Shown here in pieces: positions 1 to 7,796 of a stretch of DNA of 64,000 nucleotides; position 1 is the stretch's first letter; every line of letters begins with the position of its first letter. Position numbers and translations under genes: made by a program. The stretch is from NCBI RefSeq assembly GCF_003700275.1, contig NZ_RBRE01000057.1:62001-126000 (forward strand). Reading direction: 5' to 3'. The stretch comes from Pseudomonas cichorii (GTDB taxonomy: Bacteria; Pseudomonadota; Gammaproteobacteria; Pseudomonadales; Pseudomonadaceae). The notes beneath the pieces are model-generated. The model was not told the DNA's origin. It did not search any database and saw nothing but the letters and a program-made list of their open reading frames with translations.

Positions 1-1
1 C

Positions 2-58
2 GAGCCAAGTGTGAAGGCGGCAAAAGTGGCCGCAGATGAGGAAATTGATCGGCCTTGA
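2..58 (+). CDS. C-terminal tail of an unidentified upstream gene (partial)
   Basis: An open frame runs in from the left edge and ends at TGA 56-58, encoding an Ala/Lys/Glu-rich tail (EPSVKAAKVAADEEIDRP). The other two plus-strand frames also stop early, so this is only the longest choice. A strong bidirectional terminator follows about 30 nt later and the next gene is convergent, which fits the end of a plus-strand gene. Too little is present to name a product. Confidence 0.3.
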   Translation, partial: EPSVKAAKVAADEEIDRP

Positions 59-87
59 TGGCGGGGTGACTTCGGGGCAGGCACAAA

Positions 88-123
88 AAAGGCGATTGCG
101 TGTACAACGCAATCGCCTTTTTG
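88..123. terminator. Bidirectional Rho-independent terminator
   Basis: A perfect 10-bp stem, GGCGATTGCG (91-100) and CGCAATCGCC (108-117), encloses a 7-nt loop. It is flanked by an A run on the left and a T run on the right, so it can stop transcription from both sides. It separates flgZ on the minus strand from whatever lies upstream. Confidence 0.85.
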
Positions 124-139
124 CTTCAGGCTGCCGCGA

Positions 140-886
140 TCAGAAGTCGTCGTCTTTATCGAAACGACGTGCTTCGCGCTGCAGTTGATAAACGAAGCGT
201 TCCACCTGACGCTGCACCAGGCCGCTCATGTTGTGGAAGCGTACGCCGGCGAAAGTGGTATGGAAGTGCTCTTCAAAATGCAGGTAACGCAGCTCTACCG
301 GAGCGGTCATTGCGCCGAAAGGCAGCTTGGCGATGAAGCGTTCATAGACCTGACCCAGTTGCATGCGTTCGGACACGTCGCCCTCGAAGCGCAACTTGCA
401 GCCGGTCGCGGAAATATCCAGGAGCTTGCCAACCAGTGGGGACTTGAGGCGGTCGCCACCAATTTCAATGTCGACCAGCTGTGCCAGCTTGAGTGCTGCA
501 CGGAATGCGTTGCGACGCTGGTGGTAGATGACTTCTTTGGGTAGGGAGCCGCGGTAGAGGCGTTGGCCGTCGGTATCGACGATTTCCATCGGGTCCGAGC
601 TTTCCCAGGCGATGCGCACGCCGTCGTGGAAACCTTCGACGCGGAATGATTCGCCGTTGGCCAGGAAGCGTTCACCGTCGCGGGGGATCATTTCGTCGAG
701 CGCCAGGACATTGCTGTCACGGTCAACTTCGATCAGGTAGCTCTGGAAGCGTTGGGAACGCTCATGAAAGGTAATGATCAGCGGATCATTATGTTCAAGT
801 AGTAACCGCAGGTTAGCGGCGATTTCCAAAGGTGTATTGAGTACCTTCGGGGGCTGCGGAGCATCATCCGCGCTTGAGCCATTCAC
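140..886 (-). CDS. flgZ: Flagellar brake protein FlgZ (YcgR family, PilZ domain)
   Basis: A 248-residue cytoplasmic c-di-GMP receptor. The N-terminal YcgR-type half (about 15-115) precedes a PilZ domain (about 120-235). The PilZ c-di-GMP motif is complete: RxxxR at R125-R129 (RNAFR) and DxSxxG at D157-G162 (DISATG). In the family, c-di-GMP-loaded YcgR/FlgZ acts on the motor and stator to slow swimming. It is the last gene of the minus-strand flgA-flgM-flgN-flgZ group and ends just before a bidirectional terminator. No separate promoter was recognised in the 82 nt between it and flgN. The family call is firm; the symbol follows Pseudomonas usage. Confidence 0.93.
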   Translation of the reverse strand: MNGSSADDAPQPPKVLNTPLEIAANLRLLLEHNDPLIITFHERSQRFQSYLIEVDRDSNVLALDEMIPRDGERFLANGESFRVEGFHDGVRIAWESSDPMEIVDTDGQRLYRGSLPKEVIYHQRRNAFRAALKLAQLVDIEIGGDRLKSPLVGKLLDISATGCKLRFEGDVSERMQLGQVYERFIAKLPFGAMTAPVELRYLHFEEHFHTTFAGVRFHNMSGLVQRQVERFVYQLQREARRFDKDDDF

Positions 887-968
887 GTTTTTACATCTCC
901 AGGCAAAATACTACGGCAACGCAACAACAGGCATTCTGCCACTACGCACTGAACCTTGGAACAGGAAG

Positions 969-1436
969 TTACGCCTGACTGAGAGGGCGTGGCCTTGCTC
1001 TTCCTGCGGTCGATCCGCGGCTGTCATACAGCGTCGGCGTATCGGCACCATTCAGGATGCGCAGTTGGTGAGCGGTTGTCACCTGCTGCAACTGGATGAG
1101 ACTGCCATTCTGCTCATTGATCGCCTGGCATTCGGCAATGAGTGCGCTCAGTTCGTCGCTGGCCGCGAGAAGCTGTTCGCCCACATCGGACTGGCTGGCC
1201 AGCTCCTGGAGACCTTTGCGGTTCGCAGGTAGCCCAATGCCCGCGAGTAGCTGGCTGCGCCTGCGACCATGCTGTTCGAGGAGAATCACCAGCGCCTGTT
1301 TCTGCGCCAGGATATGTTCCATCTCGCCCATGTCGCGGCCATGCAGAACCAGTGACTCGGCCTGAAGCAACTCAAGCAGTTGTCGGGTCGGAACCATGCC
1401 GTCGGTGATCATCTGAAGCAAAGTAGTATCTTGCAT
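969..1436 (-). CDS. flgN: FlgN, chaperone for hook-associated proteins
   Basis: A 155-residue, mostly helical protein of FlgN type: leucine-rich amphipathic helices over residues 1-120, then a basic low-complexity tail. FlgN binds the C termini of FlgK and FlgL and delivers them to the flagellar export gate. It lies 49 nt downstream of flgM on the same strand, the standard flgMN pairing, so it is probably expressed from the sigma-28 promoter upstream of flgM. Assignment rests on size, context and overall sequence character; the family has no catalytic motif. Confidence 0.9.
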   Translation of the reverse strand: MQDTTLLQMITDGMVPTRQLLELLQAESLVLHGRDMGEMEHILAQKQALVILLEQHGRRRSQLLAGIGLPANRKGLQELASQSDVGEQLLAASDELSALIAECQAINEQNGSLIQLQQVTTAHQLRILNGADTPTLYDSRGSTAGRARPRPLSQA

Positions 1437-1485
1437 CGCATGCTCTGGTTTTCAAGCGTCCAGATTATCCACCGCTAGCACAGGG

Positions 1486-1803
1486 CTAGCGCTGGGTTTC
1501 AAAGTTCAGCAGTTTGCTGGCAACACGGTTGCTGTCCACTGTGTAAGTGCCGTCTGCAATCGCCTGCTTCAATTCGGCTACGCGAGCGCTGTTGACGGTT
1601 GGCAGTTCGCCCAACTTATCAGTGATCTTCTGCAACTGTTGAGCCTCACTGCTCAAGTGAACGGATTCGCCGGTGCCTTTGACGTTGGCAGCAGTGGCTG
1701 CGGATGCCGGTGCATCGGTTTTACCGCTTTCCTTTGTAGCCCCGGTACGCGAAGTGCTACCGACAGACTGTGAATTTCCAAGGCGACTAAAATCTATGAC
1801 CAT
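1486..1803 (-). CDS. flgM: FlgM, anti-sigma-28 factor
   Basis: A 105-residue protein starting MVIDFSRLG. The N-terminal half is Ser/Thr/Ala-rich and likely disordered. The C-terminal half (about 48-105) has the FlgM sigma-28-binding helices, with [11 protein letters not shown] and the [16 protein letters not shown] segment typical of the family. It holds FliA inactive until it is exported through the completed hook-basal body. The start at 1803 is preferred over an in-frame ATG 117 nt upstream, because GAGG lies just before it and the sigma-28 promoter (1842-1868) falls inside the longer version. Confidence 0.95.
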   Translation of the reverse strand: MVIDFSRLGNSQSVGSTSRTGATKESGKTDAPASAATAANVKGTGESVHLSSEAQQLQKITDKLGELPTVNSARVAELKQAIADGTYTVDSNRVASKLLNFETQR

Positions 1804-1841
1804 GATTGAAAAAACCTCTGGGTGTTTGGACGCTTGCCTTG

Positions 1842-1868
1842 TTTTCGGCCCAACCCAAAAAAACTTTA
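1842..1868 (-). promoter_or_regulatory. Sigma-28 (FliA) promoter of flgMN
   Basis: On the minus strand, TAAAGTTT (1868-1861), 11 nt, then GCCGAAAA (1849-1842). The -35 matches the FliA consensus TAAAGTTT exactly and the -10 matches GCCGATAA at seven of eight positions. FlgM would thus be made under the control of the sigma factor it inhibits, a feedback known in other flagellated bacteria. Confidence 0.88.
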
Positions 1869-1964
1869 GGCTTTGTGTGAAAAGCATACGGAACGGGCTT
1901 TCCACCGCGGGAATATGCACCGCAGTCTAGGAAAAACGCGCGTTCGACGCCAGCCTAAATCTAT

Positions 1965-2723
1965 CTACATGGCAACTTCCACCTGCCCTGGCCCGGTAAT
2001 GTTGGCCTTGATGACGCGATTGGAATTCAGGTTCTTGACCCGTATCTGCTCGTTGAAACTGCCGTCGGACAGTGCCTCGCCCGGCATCCGCACGGCCAGC
2101 GAGCCGCTGCGGGCAATGATCACCACCTGATCGCCCTTGCGGATCATCTGCGGCTGCTCCAGAAAGACCGGCGACATCACCTGGTCGATGACCGTTGGTC
2201 GGATCACTTTCTGTCCTACGGCCTGGTCCAGGGACGACAGAAATCCAAGACCAAGGCTGCCGATATCCTTTTCGCGCAGGGCAACATCATCGGCCGACAC
2301 GATATTGTCGCGTTTCAAGGGCCGTACCGAGACAACCACGTTGCGAAACAGCTTGACCTCGGCCGGCACGAACACGGTCCACGGTGAGGAGCCCTCGCAG
2401 CGTACGCGCACTGTCACCCTGCCCATTGGCCTGGGGCTTTCCAGTTTGGCTGTCAAATCCTTGTCACAGAAACCCATGCGTAAACGGGGGTCCAGCTGCC
2501 TGACCTGAATTTCAAATCGGCCTTCAATCTGGTTGCTCGATAAATAGTCTTCTACTGTGAACTCAAGAAACCCCTGAGTGACGCCGATAAGCTGTTCAGG
2601 CAGTGTGAAACTCTCGGCGCGGCCGTAGTTGGCAGTGCTTGAAAGGCACAGCACAACGATCGCCCAGAGAAGTCTGCGGGTTTCCAGTGTCAGGTGTCGA
2701 AAAATTGTCGTCTTCGTGTTCAT
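1965..2723 (-). CDS. flgA: FlgA, P-ring assembly chaperone
   Basis: A 252-residue periplasmic protein. A signal peptide (basic n-region, hydrophobic stretch about 18-31, cleavage near YGRA/ES) is followed by the FlgA/SAF fold. The C-terminal half contains VRPLKRDNIVSADDV and RKGDQVVIIARSGSLAVRMPGEAL, the conserved beta-clip segments. FlgA chaperones FlgI during P-ring assembly. No clear Shine-Dalgarno precedes the ATG at 2723, and the sigma-54 promoter immediately upstream leaves almost no 5' leader. It is divergent from cheV and 161 nt from flgM. Confidence 0.93.
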   Translation of the reverse strand: MNTKTTIFRHLTLETRRLLWAIVVLCLSSTANYGRAESFTLPEQLIGVTQGFLEFTVEDYLSSNQIEGRFEIQVRQLDPRLRMGFCDKDLTAKLESPRPMGRVTVRVRCEGSSPWTVFVPAEVKLFRNVVVSVRPLKRDNIVSADDVALREKDIGSLGLGFLSSLDQAVGQKVIRPTVIDQVMSPVFLEQPQMIRKGDQVVIIARSGSLAVRMPGEALSDGSFNEQIRVKNLNSNRVIKANITGPGQVEVAM

Positions 2724-2733
2724 GGCGTATAAA

Positions 2734-2750
2734 AAGCAAGGCCCGTGCCG
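2734..2750 (-). promoter_or_regulatory. Sigma-54 promoter of flgA
   Basis: On the minus strand, CGGCACGGGCCTTGCTT: GG at -24, ten nt, GC at -12 (2737-2736). It is close to the consensus TTGGCACG-N4-TTGCT. Counting 12 nt from the -12 C puts +1 at about 2724, next to the annotated start codon at 2723. FleQ is the expected activator; flgA is a FleQ-dependent gene in P. aeruginosa. Confidence 0.75.
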
Positions 2751-2802
2751 CTTGCCAAATCTGGTGTGTGGCTAATGGTGGCTTTTGTTAAGGGGGTCGG
2801 GC

Positions 2803-3735
2803 ATGGCGGGTGTAATGGATTCGGTGAACCAGCGAACTCAGCTGGTCGGACAGAATCGCCTTGAGCTGCTGTTGTTCCGTCTGGACGGCAAGCAGCTTTA
2901 TGGGATTAACGTATTCAAGGTTAAAGAAGTACTGCAATGCCCGAAACTGACCATCATGCCCAAGTCCAGCCGGATTGTGCGTGGGGTGGCCAACATTCGC
3001 GGTGGCACGATCCCGATCATGGATCTGGCAATGGCGACGGGTTCGACCGGAATGATTTCGCTGGTGAATTCCTTCGTCATCATTACCGAGTACAACACCA
3101 AGGTTCAGGGGTTTCTGGTGCACTCGGTCGAGCGCATCGTCAACATGAACTGGGAAGAGATTCATCCGCCGCCCAAGGGCACCGGGCGCGACCACTATCT
3201 GACGGCCGTGACCCGTGTCGACAATCAGTTGGTGGAAATCATCGACGTCGAGAAGATTCTCGCCGAGGTGGCGCCGATTACCGAGGCGGTGTCCCACGGT
3301 GTGATCGATGAAGATACGCACAAGAAGGCCGTTTCGTTGCGGGTGCTGACAGTCGATGACTCTTCGGTCGCACGCAAGCAGGTCAGTCGTTGCCTGGAAA
3401 CCGTCGGGGTCGAGGTAGTGGCCTTGAACGATGGTCGTCAGGCGCTGGACTACCTCAAGGCGATGGTCGAAGAGGGCAAGAAACCTGATGAAGAGTTTCT
3501 GATGATGATCTCCGACATTGAAATGCCGGAGATGGATGGCTATACCCTTACAACAGCCATACGTAATGATCCACGGATGCAGAAGCTGCACATCACCTTG
3601 CATACCTCGCTTTCCGGGGTATTCAACCAGGCGATGGTAAAGAAAGTGGGTGCTGACGATTTTCTCGCGAAGTTTCGACCTGATGACCTGGCGGCCAGGG
3701 TCGTGGCGCGGATCAAGGCGGCAGATAATAGCTAG
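2803..3735 (+). CDS. cheV: CheV, CheW-response regulator coupling protein
   Basis: A 310-residue protein with an N-terminal CheW domain (about 18-160) and a C-terminal receiver (about 178-305). The receiver has the acidic pair D185-D186 (TVDDSS), the phospho-acceptor D238 (ISDIEMPEMDG) and a conserved Thr/Lys side. CheV couples chemoreceptors to CheA and is tuned by phosphorylation. The start MAGVMDSVNQ at 2803 has AGGGGG about 8 nt upstream; an in-frame start 18 nt earlier is less likely. It heads a cheV-cheR pair. Confidence 0.95.
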   Translation: MAGVMDSVNQRTQLVGQNRLELLLFRLDGKQLYGINVFKVKEVLQCPKLTIMPKSSRIVRGVANIRGGTIPIMDLAMATGSTGMISLVNSFVIITEYNTKVQGFLVHSVERIVNMNWEEIHPPPKGTGRDHYLTAVTRVDNQLVEIIDVEKILAEVAPITEAVSHGVIDEDTHKKAVSLRVLTVDDSSVARKQVSRCLETVGVEVVALNDGRQALDYLKAMVEEGKKPDEEFLMMISDIEMPEMDGYTLTTAIRNDPRMQKLHITLHTSLSGVFNQAMVKKVGADDFLAKFRPDDLAARVVARIKAADNS

Positions 3736-3779
3736 GGGCTTCGTTCCTGGTGGTTCACATGATTTTGAGGGGCGGCACC

Positions 3780-4607
3780 TTGTCTACAGGTAATTTGGAT
3801 TTTGAACAGTTCCGGGTCTTTCTGGAAAAAGCCTGTGGCATCTTGCTGGGGGAAAACAAGCAGTACCTGGTCTCCAGCCGTCTCAACAAGCTGATGGAGC
3901 AGCAGGGCCTCAAATCGTTGGGCGAGCTGGTACAGCGTATCCAGACCCAGCCCCGCAGCGGTTTGCGCGAACAGGTGGTCGATGCGATGACCACCAACGA
4001 AACCCTGTGGTTTCGTGATACCTATCCCTTTGAGGTGCTGAAGAACAAGGTGCTGCCCGAGCAGATCAAGGCCAGTCCCGGCCAGCGTTTGCGTATCTGG
4101 TCGGCAGCCTGTTCGTCCGGCCAGGAACCGTACTCGCTGTCGATGTCCATCGACGAGTTCGAGCGCAGCAATCCGGGTCAGCTCAAGGCGGGTGCGCAGA
4201 TTGTGGCAACCGACCTGTCCGGCTTGATGCTCACCAACTGCAAGACCGGTGAGTACGACAGCCTGGCAATCGGTCGCGGTCTGTCACCGGATCGCCTGCA
4301 GCGCTACTTCGACGTGAAAAGTCCGGGCCGCTGGGTGGTCAAGGCGCCTATCAAGAGCCGTGTCGAATTCCGCTCGTTCAACCTGCTCGACAGCTACGCC
4401 AGTCTGGGCAAGTTCGACATCGTGTTCTGCCGCAACGTGTTGATCTACTTCTCGGCTGAAGTGAAGAAAGACATCCTGCTGCGCATCCATGGCACGCTCA
4501 AGCCGGGCGGCTACCTGTTCCTTGGAGCTTCCGAGGCACTCAACGGCTTGCCGGATCACTACCAGATGGTCCAGTGCAGTCCGGGGATTATCTACAAGGC
4601 CAAGTGA
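3780..4607 (+). CDS. cheR: CheR, chemoreceptor methyltransferase
   Basis: A SAM-dependent glutamate O-methyltransferase that methylates chemoreceptor glutamates for adaptation. The N-terminal helical CheR domain (NLDFEQFRVFLEKACGI) is followed by the Rossmann fold, with WSAACSSGQEPYSL as the SAM loop and FDIVFCRNVLIYF as the family signature. The start is taken as TTG 3780: GAGGGG sits 8 nt upstream and the resulting 275 residues match the usual length. An in-frame start at 3750 would add ten residues (MVHMILRGGT). It is followed by a terminator. Confidence 0.95.
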   Translation: MSTGNLDFEQFRVFLEKACGILLGENKQYLVSSRLNKLMEQQGLKSLGELVQRIQTQPRSGLREQVVDAMTTNETLWFRDTYPFEVLKNKVLPEQIKASPGQRLRIWSAACSSGQEPYSLSMSIDEFERSNPGQLKAGAQIVATDLSGLMLTNCKTGEYDSLAIGRGLSPDRLQRYFDVKSPGRWVVKAPIKSRVEFRSFNLLDSYASLGKFDIVFCRNVLIYFSAEVKKDILLRIHGTLKPGGYLFLGASEALNGLPDHYQMVQCSPGIIYKAK

Positions 4608-4629
4608 TGGTTGTTGTAGTGAGCATGAA

Positions 4630-4652
4630 AGAGACCTTCGGGTCTCTTTTTT
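4630..4652 (+). terminator. Rho-independent terminator of cheVR
   Basis: Stem AGAGACC (4630-4636), loop TTCG, stem GGTCTCT (4641-4647), then five T. The TTCG tetraloop is a typical stable terminator loop. Confidence 0.9.
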
Positions 4653-4710
4653 GTTGGGAGTGTGAAATGAGTGTTGGGTCAAAGGCGCGTGTGGGCTACG
4701 TATGAGTCTA

Positions 4711-4736
4711 CTGGCGCCCTTTCGGCAGGGCGCCAG
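4711..4736. repeat. Perfect 10-bp inverted repeat with TTCGGC loop
   Basis: CTGGCGCCCT (4711-4720) and AGGGCGCCAG (4727-4736) surround TTCGGC. The stem is very GC-rich but has no T tract on either side, so its role as a terminator is uncertain. It lies between the cheR terminator and the flhE-like gene. Confidence 0.7.
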
Positions 4737-4944
4737 TGTCCCTGTAAATCAAAGATTGTATTTAGTAGTGTCGGAATACTTCATGCTTATGCTGTTGGTA
4801 TTCACATGAAAGATTCTATAGGCGCCCACATGCTGAGGGGGCTGGCGTTTTTGCCAGTATTACCCGCAATTTGAACGGCGCCGCGGCTATCATGCTTGCT
4901 GAATTACTGATTTTTAGCAGTTCGGCAAGTATATGATTCCGGAA

Positions 4945-5373
4945 TCAATTCTCCCAGTTAACAATGACCTGCGCTGCTCCACCTGTTACCGGGGCGAATG
5001 AACTGGCGCGATAGATGCGGTGATACAAGAAGAAGGTCTTGTCTGGCGATCTATTTGCGAAAAATGTGGTTGATCCACTTTTGAGAGAGGTGACGTCAAT
5101 ACAGGAGCTGGTATCTCCGTGGCACAGGTATGCGTTGAAGGTTGCGTTGGCGGGGATCGGTCCCATTGTATATCGCCAGCTAATGAAAGTTATTTTGCCG
5201 CTGGCCGGAGCTGTGCCCAGAATCGGGAAGTTTGTAGTGTTCCACTGATTTGTAGAGAAGGTGGGCGGAACATTGACCTCTCGAGAGTATCCGCCACCTA
5301 CGGCAAAGGCGTTGCTGCCGACTACGGCCAGCGTCAGTGCTGCTGCATATCCAAGAATACCTTTTCTTTTCAT
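4945..5373 (-). CDS. FlhE-like secreted protein
   Basis: A 142-residue protein with a clear Sec signal peptide (MKRKG, hydrophobic core, cleavage after AFA at about residue 24). The mature part resembles enterobacterial FlhE: W66-R67-Y68 after a beta strand, a cysteine pair C84 and C91 (LCHGDTSSC) expected to form a disulfide, a SGSTTF segment, and a C terminus VIVNWEN matching the VIVNY end of FlhE. FlhE is a periplasmic protein normally encoded after flhBA in enterics. Here it is an orphan, far from flhA/flhB. Start chosen at 5373 because AAGGAGT lies 8 nt upstream. The FlhE match is from remembered family features; other small secreted beta proteins remain possible. Confidence 0.62.
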   Translation of the reverse strand: MKRKGILGYAAALTLAVVGSNAFAVGGGYSREVNVPPTFSTNQWNTTNFPILGTAPASGKITFISWRYTMGPIPANATFNAYLCHGDTSSCIDVTSLKSGSTTFFANRSPDKTFFLYHRIYRASSFAPVTGGAAQVIVNWEN

Positions 5374-5839
5374 TTTTAAGACTCCTTTTAATTCATGAAT
5401 TCGCATCTTGCGAAGCGCTTGTCTGTCCTGACAAGCAGCGGTGAACTTTATACCTTTTCAATTTTTTTGAAACAAGATGGTTTTTCAAAAAAACAATTTT
5501 AAGCGGCGTTGACACCTTTCTTGCTCTTTGTGCTGGTTGAGTGATTTTCTTGTTGGTGCTTTTGAGTATTTGTAATATTTTGAATTATGCCGTAGTTGTA
5601 AAGGTGTGCAGGTGCTGTATTTCCTGATTGTTTTTAAGTTTTTTGCGTGAAGAATTTTTCTTTGGTGTGATAATTTGTCATATTTTCTTTGTGTGTTTAT
5701 TTAGTTGAGGGTTTTTCAGGTGTCTTTTTTAGGTAAGGCACCATGAATTTTTTCGCCATGCCAAAAAAACGCTCCAATGCTATCTAGTGAAGTGCTATAA
5801 GGGCGGGCGAATACGAGGTCATGGAGAAGGCAGTACGCA
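5374..5839. other. AT-rich intergenic region
   Basis: A 466-nt stretch visibly richer in A and T than its surroundings, with long T runs, between the divergent flhE-like gene and the ABC exporter operon. It contains a candidate sigma-70 promoter facing left (5447-5475). No credible coding region is seen. Its base composition suggests recently acquired DNA or an H-NS/MvaT-type silenced regulatory region. Confidence 0.6.
5447..5475 (-). promoter_or_regulatory. Candidate sigma-70 promoter of the flhE-like gene
   Basis: On the minus strand, TTGTTT (5475-5470), 17 nt, TATAAA (5452-5447). Neither a FliA nor a sigma-54 promoter was found here, so the gene may not follow the flagellar cascade. AT-rich DNA throws up such matches by chance. 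Confidence 0.4.
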
Positions 5840-6589
5840 ATGGAAGGGCAAGTCACTCAGGAGCAATGCAGGAAAGCGGCAGCCTGCACGAACCTGATTC
5901 AGTTAGACCGTATTTGTCACTCTTACCAGGCCGGCGTTGTGTCTCACGCCGTCCTGCACAATGTCTCGTTGACCATTGAGCGCGGGCAAAGCTGTGCGAT
6001 TGTCGGAAGCTCCGGTTCAGGCAAGAGCACGCTGCTTAACATTCTCGGCCTGCTTGATCGTCCTACCTCTGGTGGCCTGTTCCTCGACGGGCTGGACATG
6101 GGCGATGCCTCTGCGCAATTGCGTGCCAGGGTTCGCAACCAGCTGATTGGTTTTGTCTTTCAAAGCTTCAACCTCCTGCCGCGCCTGAACGCCCTGGATA
6201 ACGTCGCCTTGCCGTTGCTGTATCGCGGCTATTCTCGCCAGGCTGCGCGGGTAGTCGCGCAACGTGAGATAGAGCGCGTTGGTCTGGCTGACCGGGCGCA
6301 TCATCGTCCCGCCGAACTGTCCGGTGGGCAGCGGCAAAGAGTGGCAATTGCCCGCGCCCTGGTCGGGCAGCCAGCCCTGATTCTTGCCGATGAACCAACC
6401 GGCAATCTCGACAGCACCACGGCTTCCGAGATTCTTGCCTTGCTGCTGGCCCTGAACCGGGAGCAGGGCGTGACCTTGATTGTGGTGACTCACGATAACT
6501 CTCTTGCCCGGCATATGCAGCGTTGCCTGCATGTCAGGGATGGCTGCCTCGAGGAACAGCTACTGCCAGTCGGGATTGCCCATGTCTGA
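5840..6589 (+). CDS. ABC exporter ATPase (MacB/LolD type)
   Basis: A 249-residue ATP-binding subunit. Walker A is GSSGSGKST (56-64), Q-loop Q108, signature LSGGQ (160-164), Walker B ILADEPTGNLD (about 181-191), H-loop H218. The sequence belongs to the MacB/LolD group that works with FtsX-type permeases. GGAGAAGG lies upstream of the ATG. Its end overlaps the permease gene by 8 nt (ATGTCTGA). With the next three genes it encodes a complete tripartite exporter from cytoplasm or periplasm to outside. The cargo is not evident. Confidence 0.9.
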   Translation: MEGQVTQEQCRKAAACTNLIQLDRICHSYQAGVVSHAVLHNVSLTIERGQSCAIVGSSGSGKSTLLNILGLLDRPTSGGLFLDGLDMGDASAQLRARVRNQLIGFVFQSFNLLPRLNALDNVALPLLYRGYSRQAARVVAQREIERVGLADRAHHRPAELSGGQRQRVAIARALVGQPALILADEPTGNLDSTTASEILALLLALNREQGVTLIVVTHDNSLARHMQRCLHVRDGCLEEQLLPVGIAHV

Positions 6590-7796
6590 AGGGCGCTTCG
6601 CAAGCTACGGCCCAGCGCTTGGGCAGATATTCATGGAGCCCTTGAACAGTTTGCGTCTTTTGGGACGCAGATCGTTGCTGGCCTTGCTGGGTATTGCCGT
6701 GGGCTGTGCCTCGGTGGTCGCTTTGTTGAACATTGGCCAGAACGCAGCCAATGAAGCAGTCAGTGCTTTCAAGGGACTTGGCAGCGATATGCTGGTGGTC
6801 AGCTTTGCCGCAACGCCAGGGATGAAGATGCGACCGGCTCCCTCTTCGCTGGATAGCCAGGCGGTAATGAGTGCGGTCCCCGGCATCCTTCATCTCGCGC
6901 CGGTGATGATGCTTTCGACGCGGGCGAGTCTTGATGGTCGCACGCACAACGTAAACGTCGTCGGCACTTCCAGTGATTTGCCGGTCGTCCTGGGTGTACG
7001 TGTGGCCCAGGGGCGATTCCTTTCCGGCTATGACAGCCGAAGCACTTATGCCGTGCTTGGTGCGCAGGTAGCCAGAGAGCTGGGTGTCGATAATCTTCAG
7101 GAGGTTGCCGGAAGACGCATACAGGTCGACGGTTATCTGTTTGAAATTATCGGAATACTGGCCGGGCATGGGCAGAATCCACTTATTCCTGTTTCCGTGG
7201 ATGAGGCTGTTTTCGTCCCCATCGAAGGCATGCGGCGTATCAGTTCAAGACCTGAAATCAACAATGTCATTGCCAGGGGCGGGAGCGGCGAAACCCTGGA
7301 GCAGGATGGCCAGGCCCTGAGTGATTTTCTGCAAACCCTGGCGCCGGGACGCGATGTCCAGGTGCAGATTCCTCAGCAATTGATTGACGGTCTGGCACAG
7401 CAGTCTCGTACCTTTTCCTATCTGCTGGCAGGCCTTGGCGGTATATCCCTGTTGGTGGGAGGGGTGGGTGTCATGAATGTGATGGTCATGAATGTGTCCG
7501 AACGGCGCCGGGAAATTGGTGTGCGCATGGCGCTTGGTGCGCGTCCTGTGGATATTGGCCGACTGTTTCTGCTGGAGGCCGCCGTGCTGTCCATTGCCGG
7601 GGCGTCGATTGGTGCGTGCGTCGGTTTGCTCGCGGCCTGGCTGTTCTCGATGCTGTCAGGCTGGGGTTTTACCTTGTCGCTTCCTTCACTGCCTCTGGGC
7701 ATTGCCAGCTCACTGCTGGTGGGACTTTTTTTCGGCTTGAATCCAGCCCTGATGGCAGCTCGGCTGGAACCGGTACAGGCGTTGCGCGATGACTGA
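6582..7796 (+). CDS. ABC exporter permease (MacB/FtsX type)
   Basis: A 404-residue inner-membrane protein. One transmembrane helix near residues 30-52 precedes a MacB-type periplasmic domain (about 60-270). Three C-terminal helices follow, with the FtsX signature GGVGVMNVMVMNVSERRREIGVRMALGAR-like region (about 290-325). Unlike MacB itself, ATPase and permease are separate polypeptides. The start MSEGRFASYG at 6582 overlaps the ATPase stop; a longer in-frame version from 6504 would sit inside the ATPase gene. The end overlaps the next gene by 8 nt (ATGACTGA). Confidence 0.9.
   Translation: MSEGRFASYGPALGQIFMEPLNSLRLLGRRSLLALLGIAVGCASVVALLNIGQNAANEAVSAFKGLGSDMLVVSFAATPGMKMRPAPSSLDSQAVMSAVPGILHLAPVMMLSTRASLDGRTHNVNVVGTSSDLPVVLGVRVAQGRFLSGYDSRSTYAVLGAQVARELGVDNLQEVAGRRIQVDGYLFEIIGILAGHGQNPLIPVSVDEAVFVPIEGMRRISSRPEINNVIARGGSGETLEQDGQALSDFLQTLAPGRDVQVQIPQQLIDGLAQQSRTFSYLLAGLGGISLLVGGVGVMNVMVMNVSERRREIGVRMALGARPVDIGRLFLLEAAVLSIAGASIGACVGLLAAWLFSMLSGWGFTLSLPSLPLGIASSLLVGLFFGLNPALMAARLEPVQALRDD

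Larger units (their letters stand above)
4608..4944. other. Gene-poor spacer after cheR
   Basis: It holds the cheR terminator (4630-4652), a perfect 10-bp hairpin (4711-4736) and a 9-bp imperfect stem at 4899-4929. A palindrome TGATTCCGGAATCA (4934-4947) spans the stop codon of the convergent flhE-like gene. No coding region with a credible ribosome-binding site is seen. This spacer is the left edge of the accessory insertion between cheR and flgB. Confidence 0.6.

Noticed and set aside
4671..4874. Possible 67-codon gene after the cheR terminator
   Set aside because: No ribosome-binding site, spans a strong hairpin and has no protein-like pattern.
5424..5450. TAAAGTTC on the minus strand as a FliA promoter for the FlhE-like gene
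   Set aside because: Nothing like GCCGATAA occurs 11 nt downstream; the sigma-70 reading of the region fits better.
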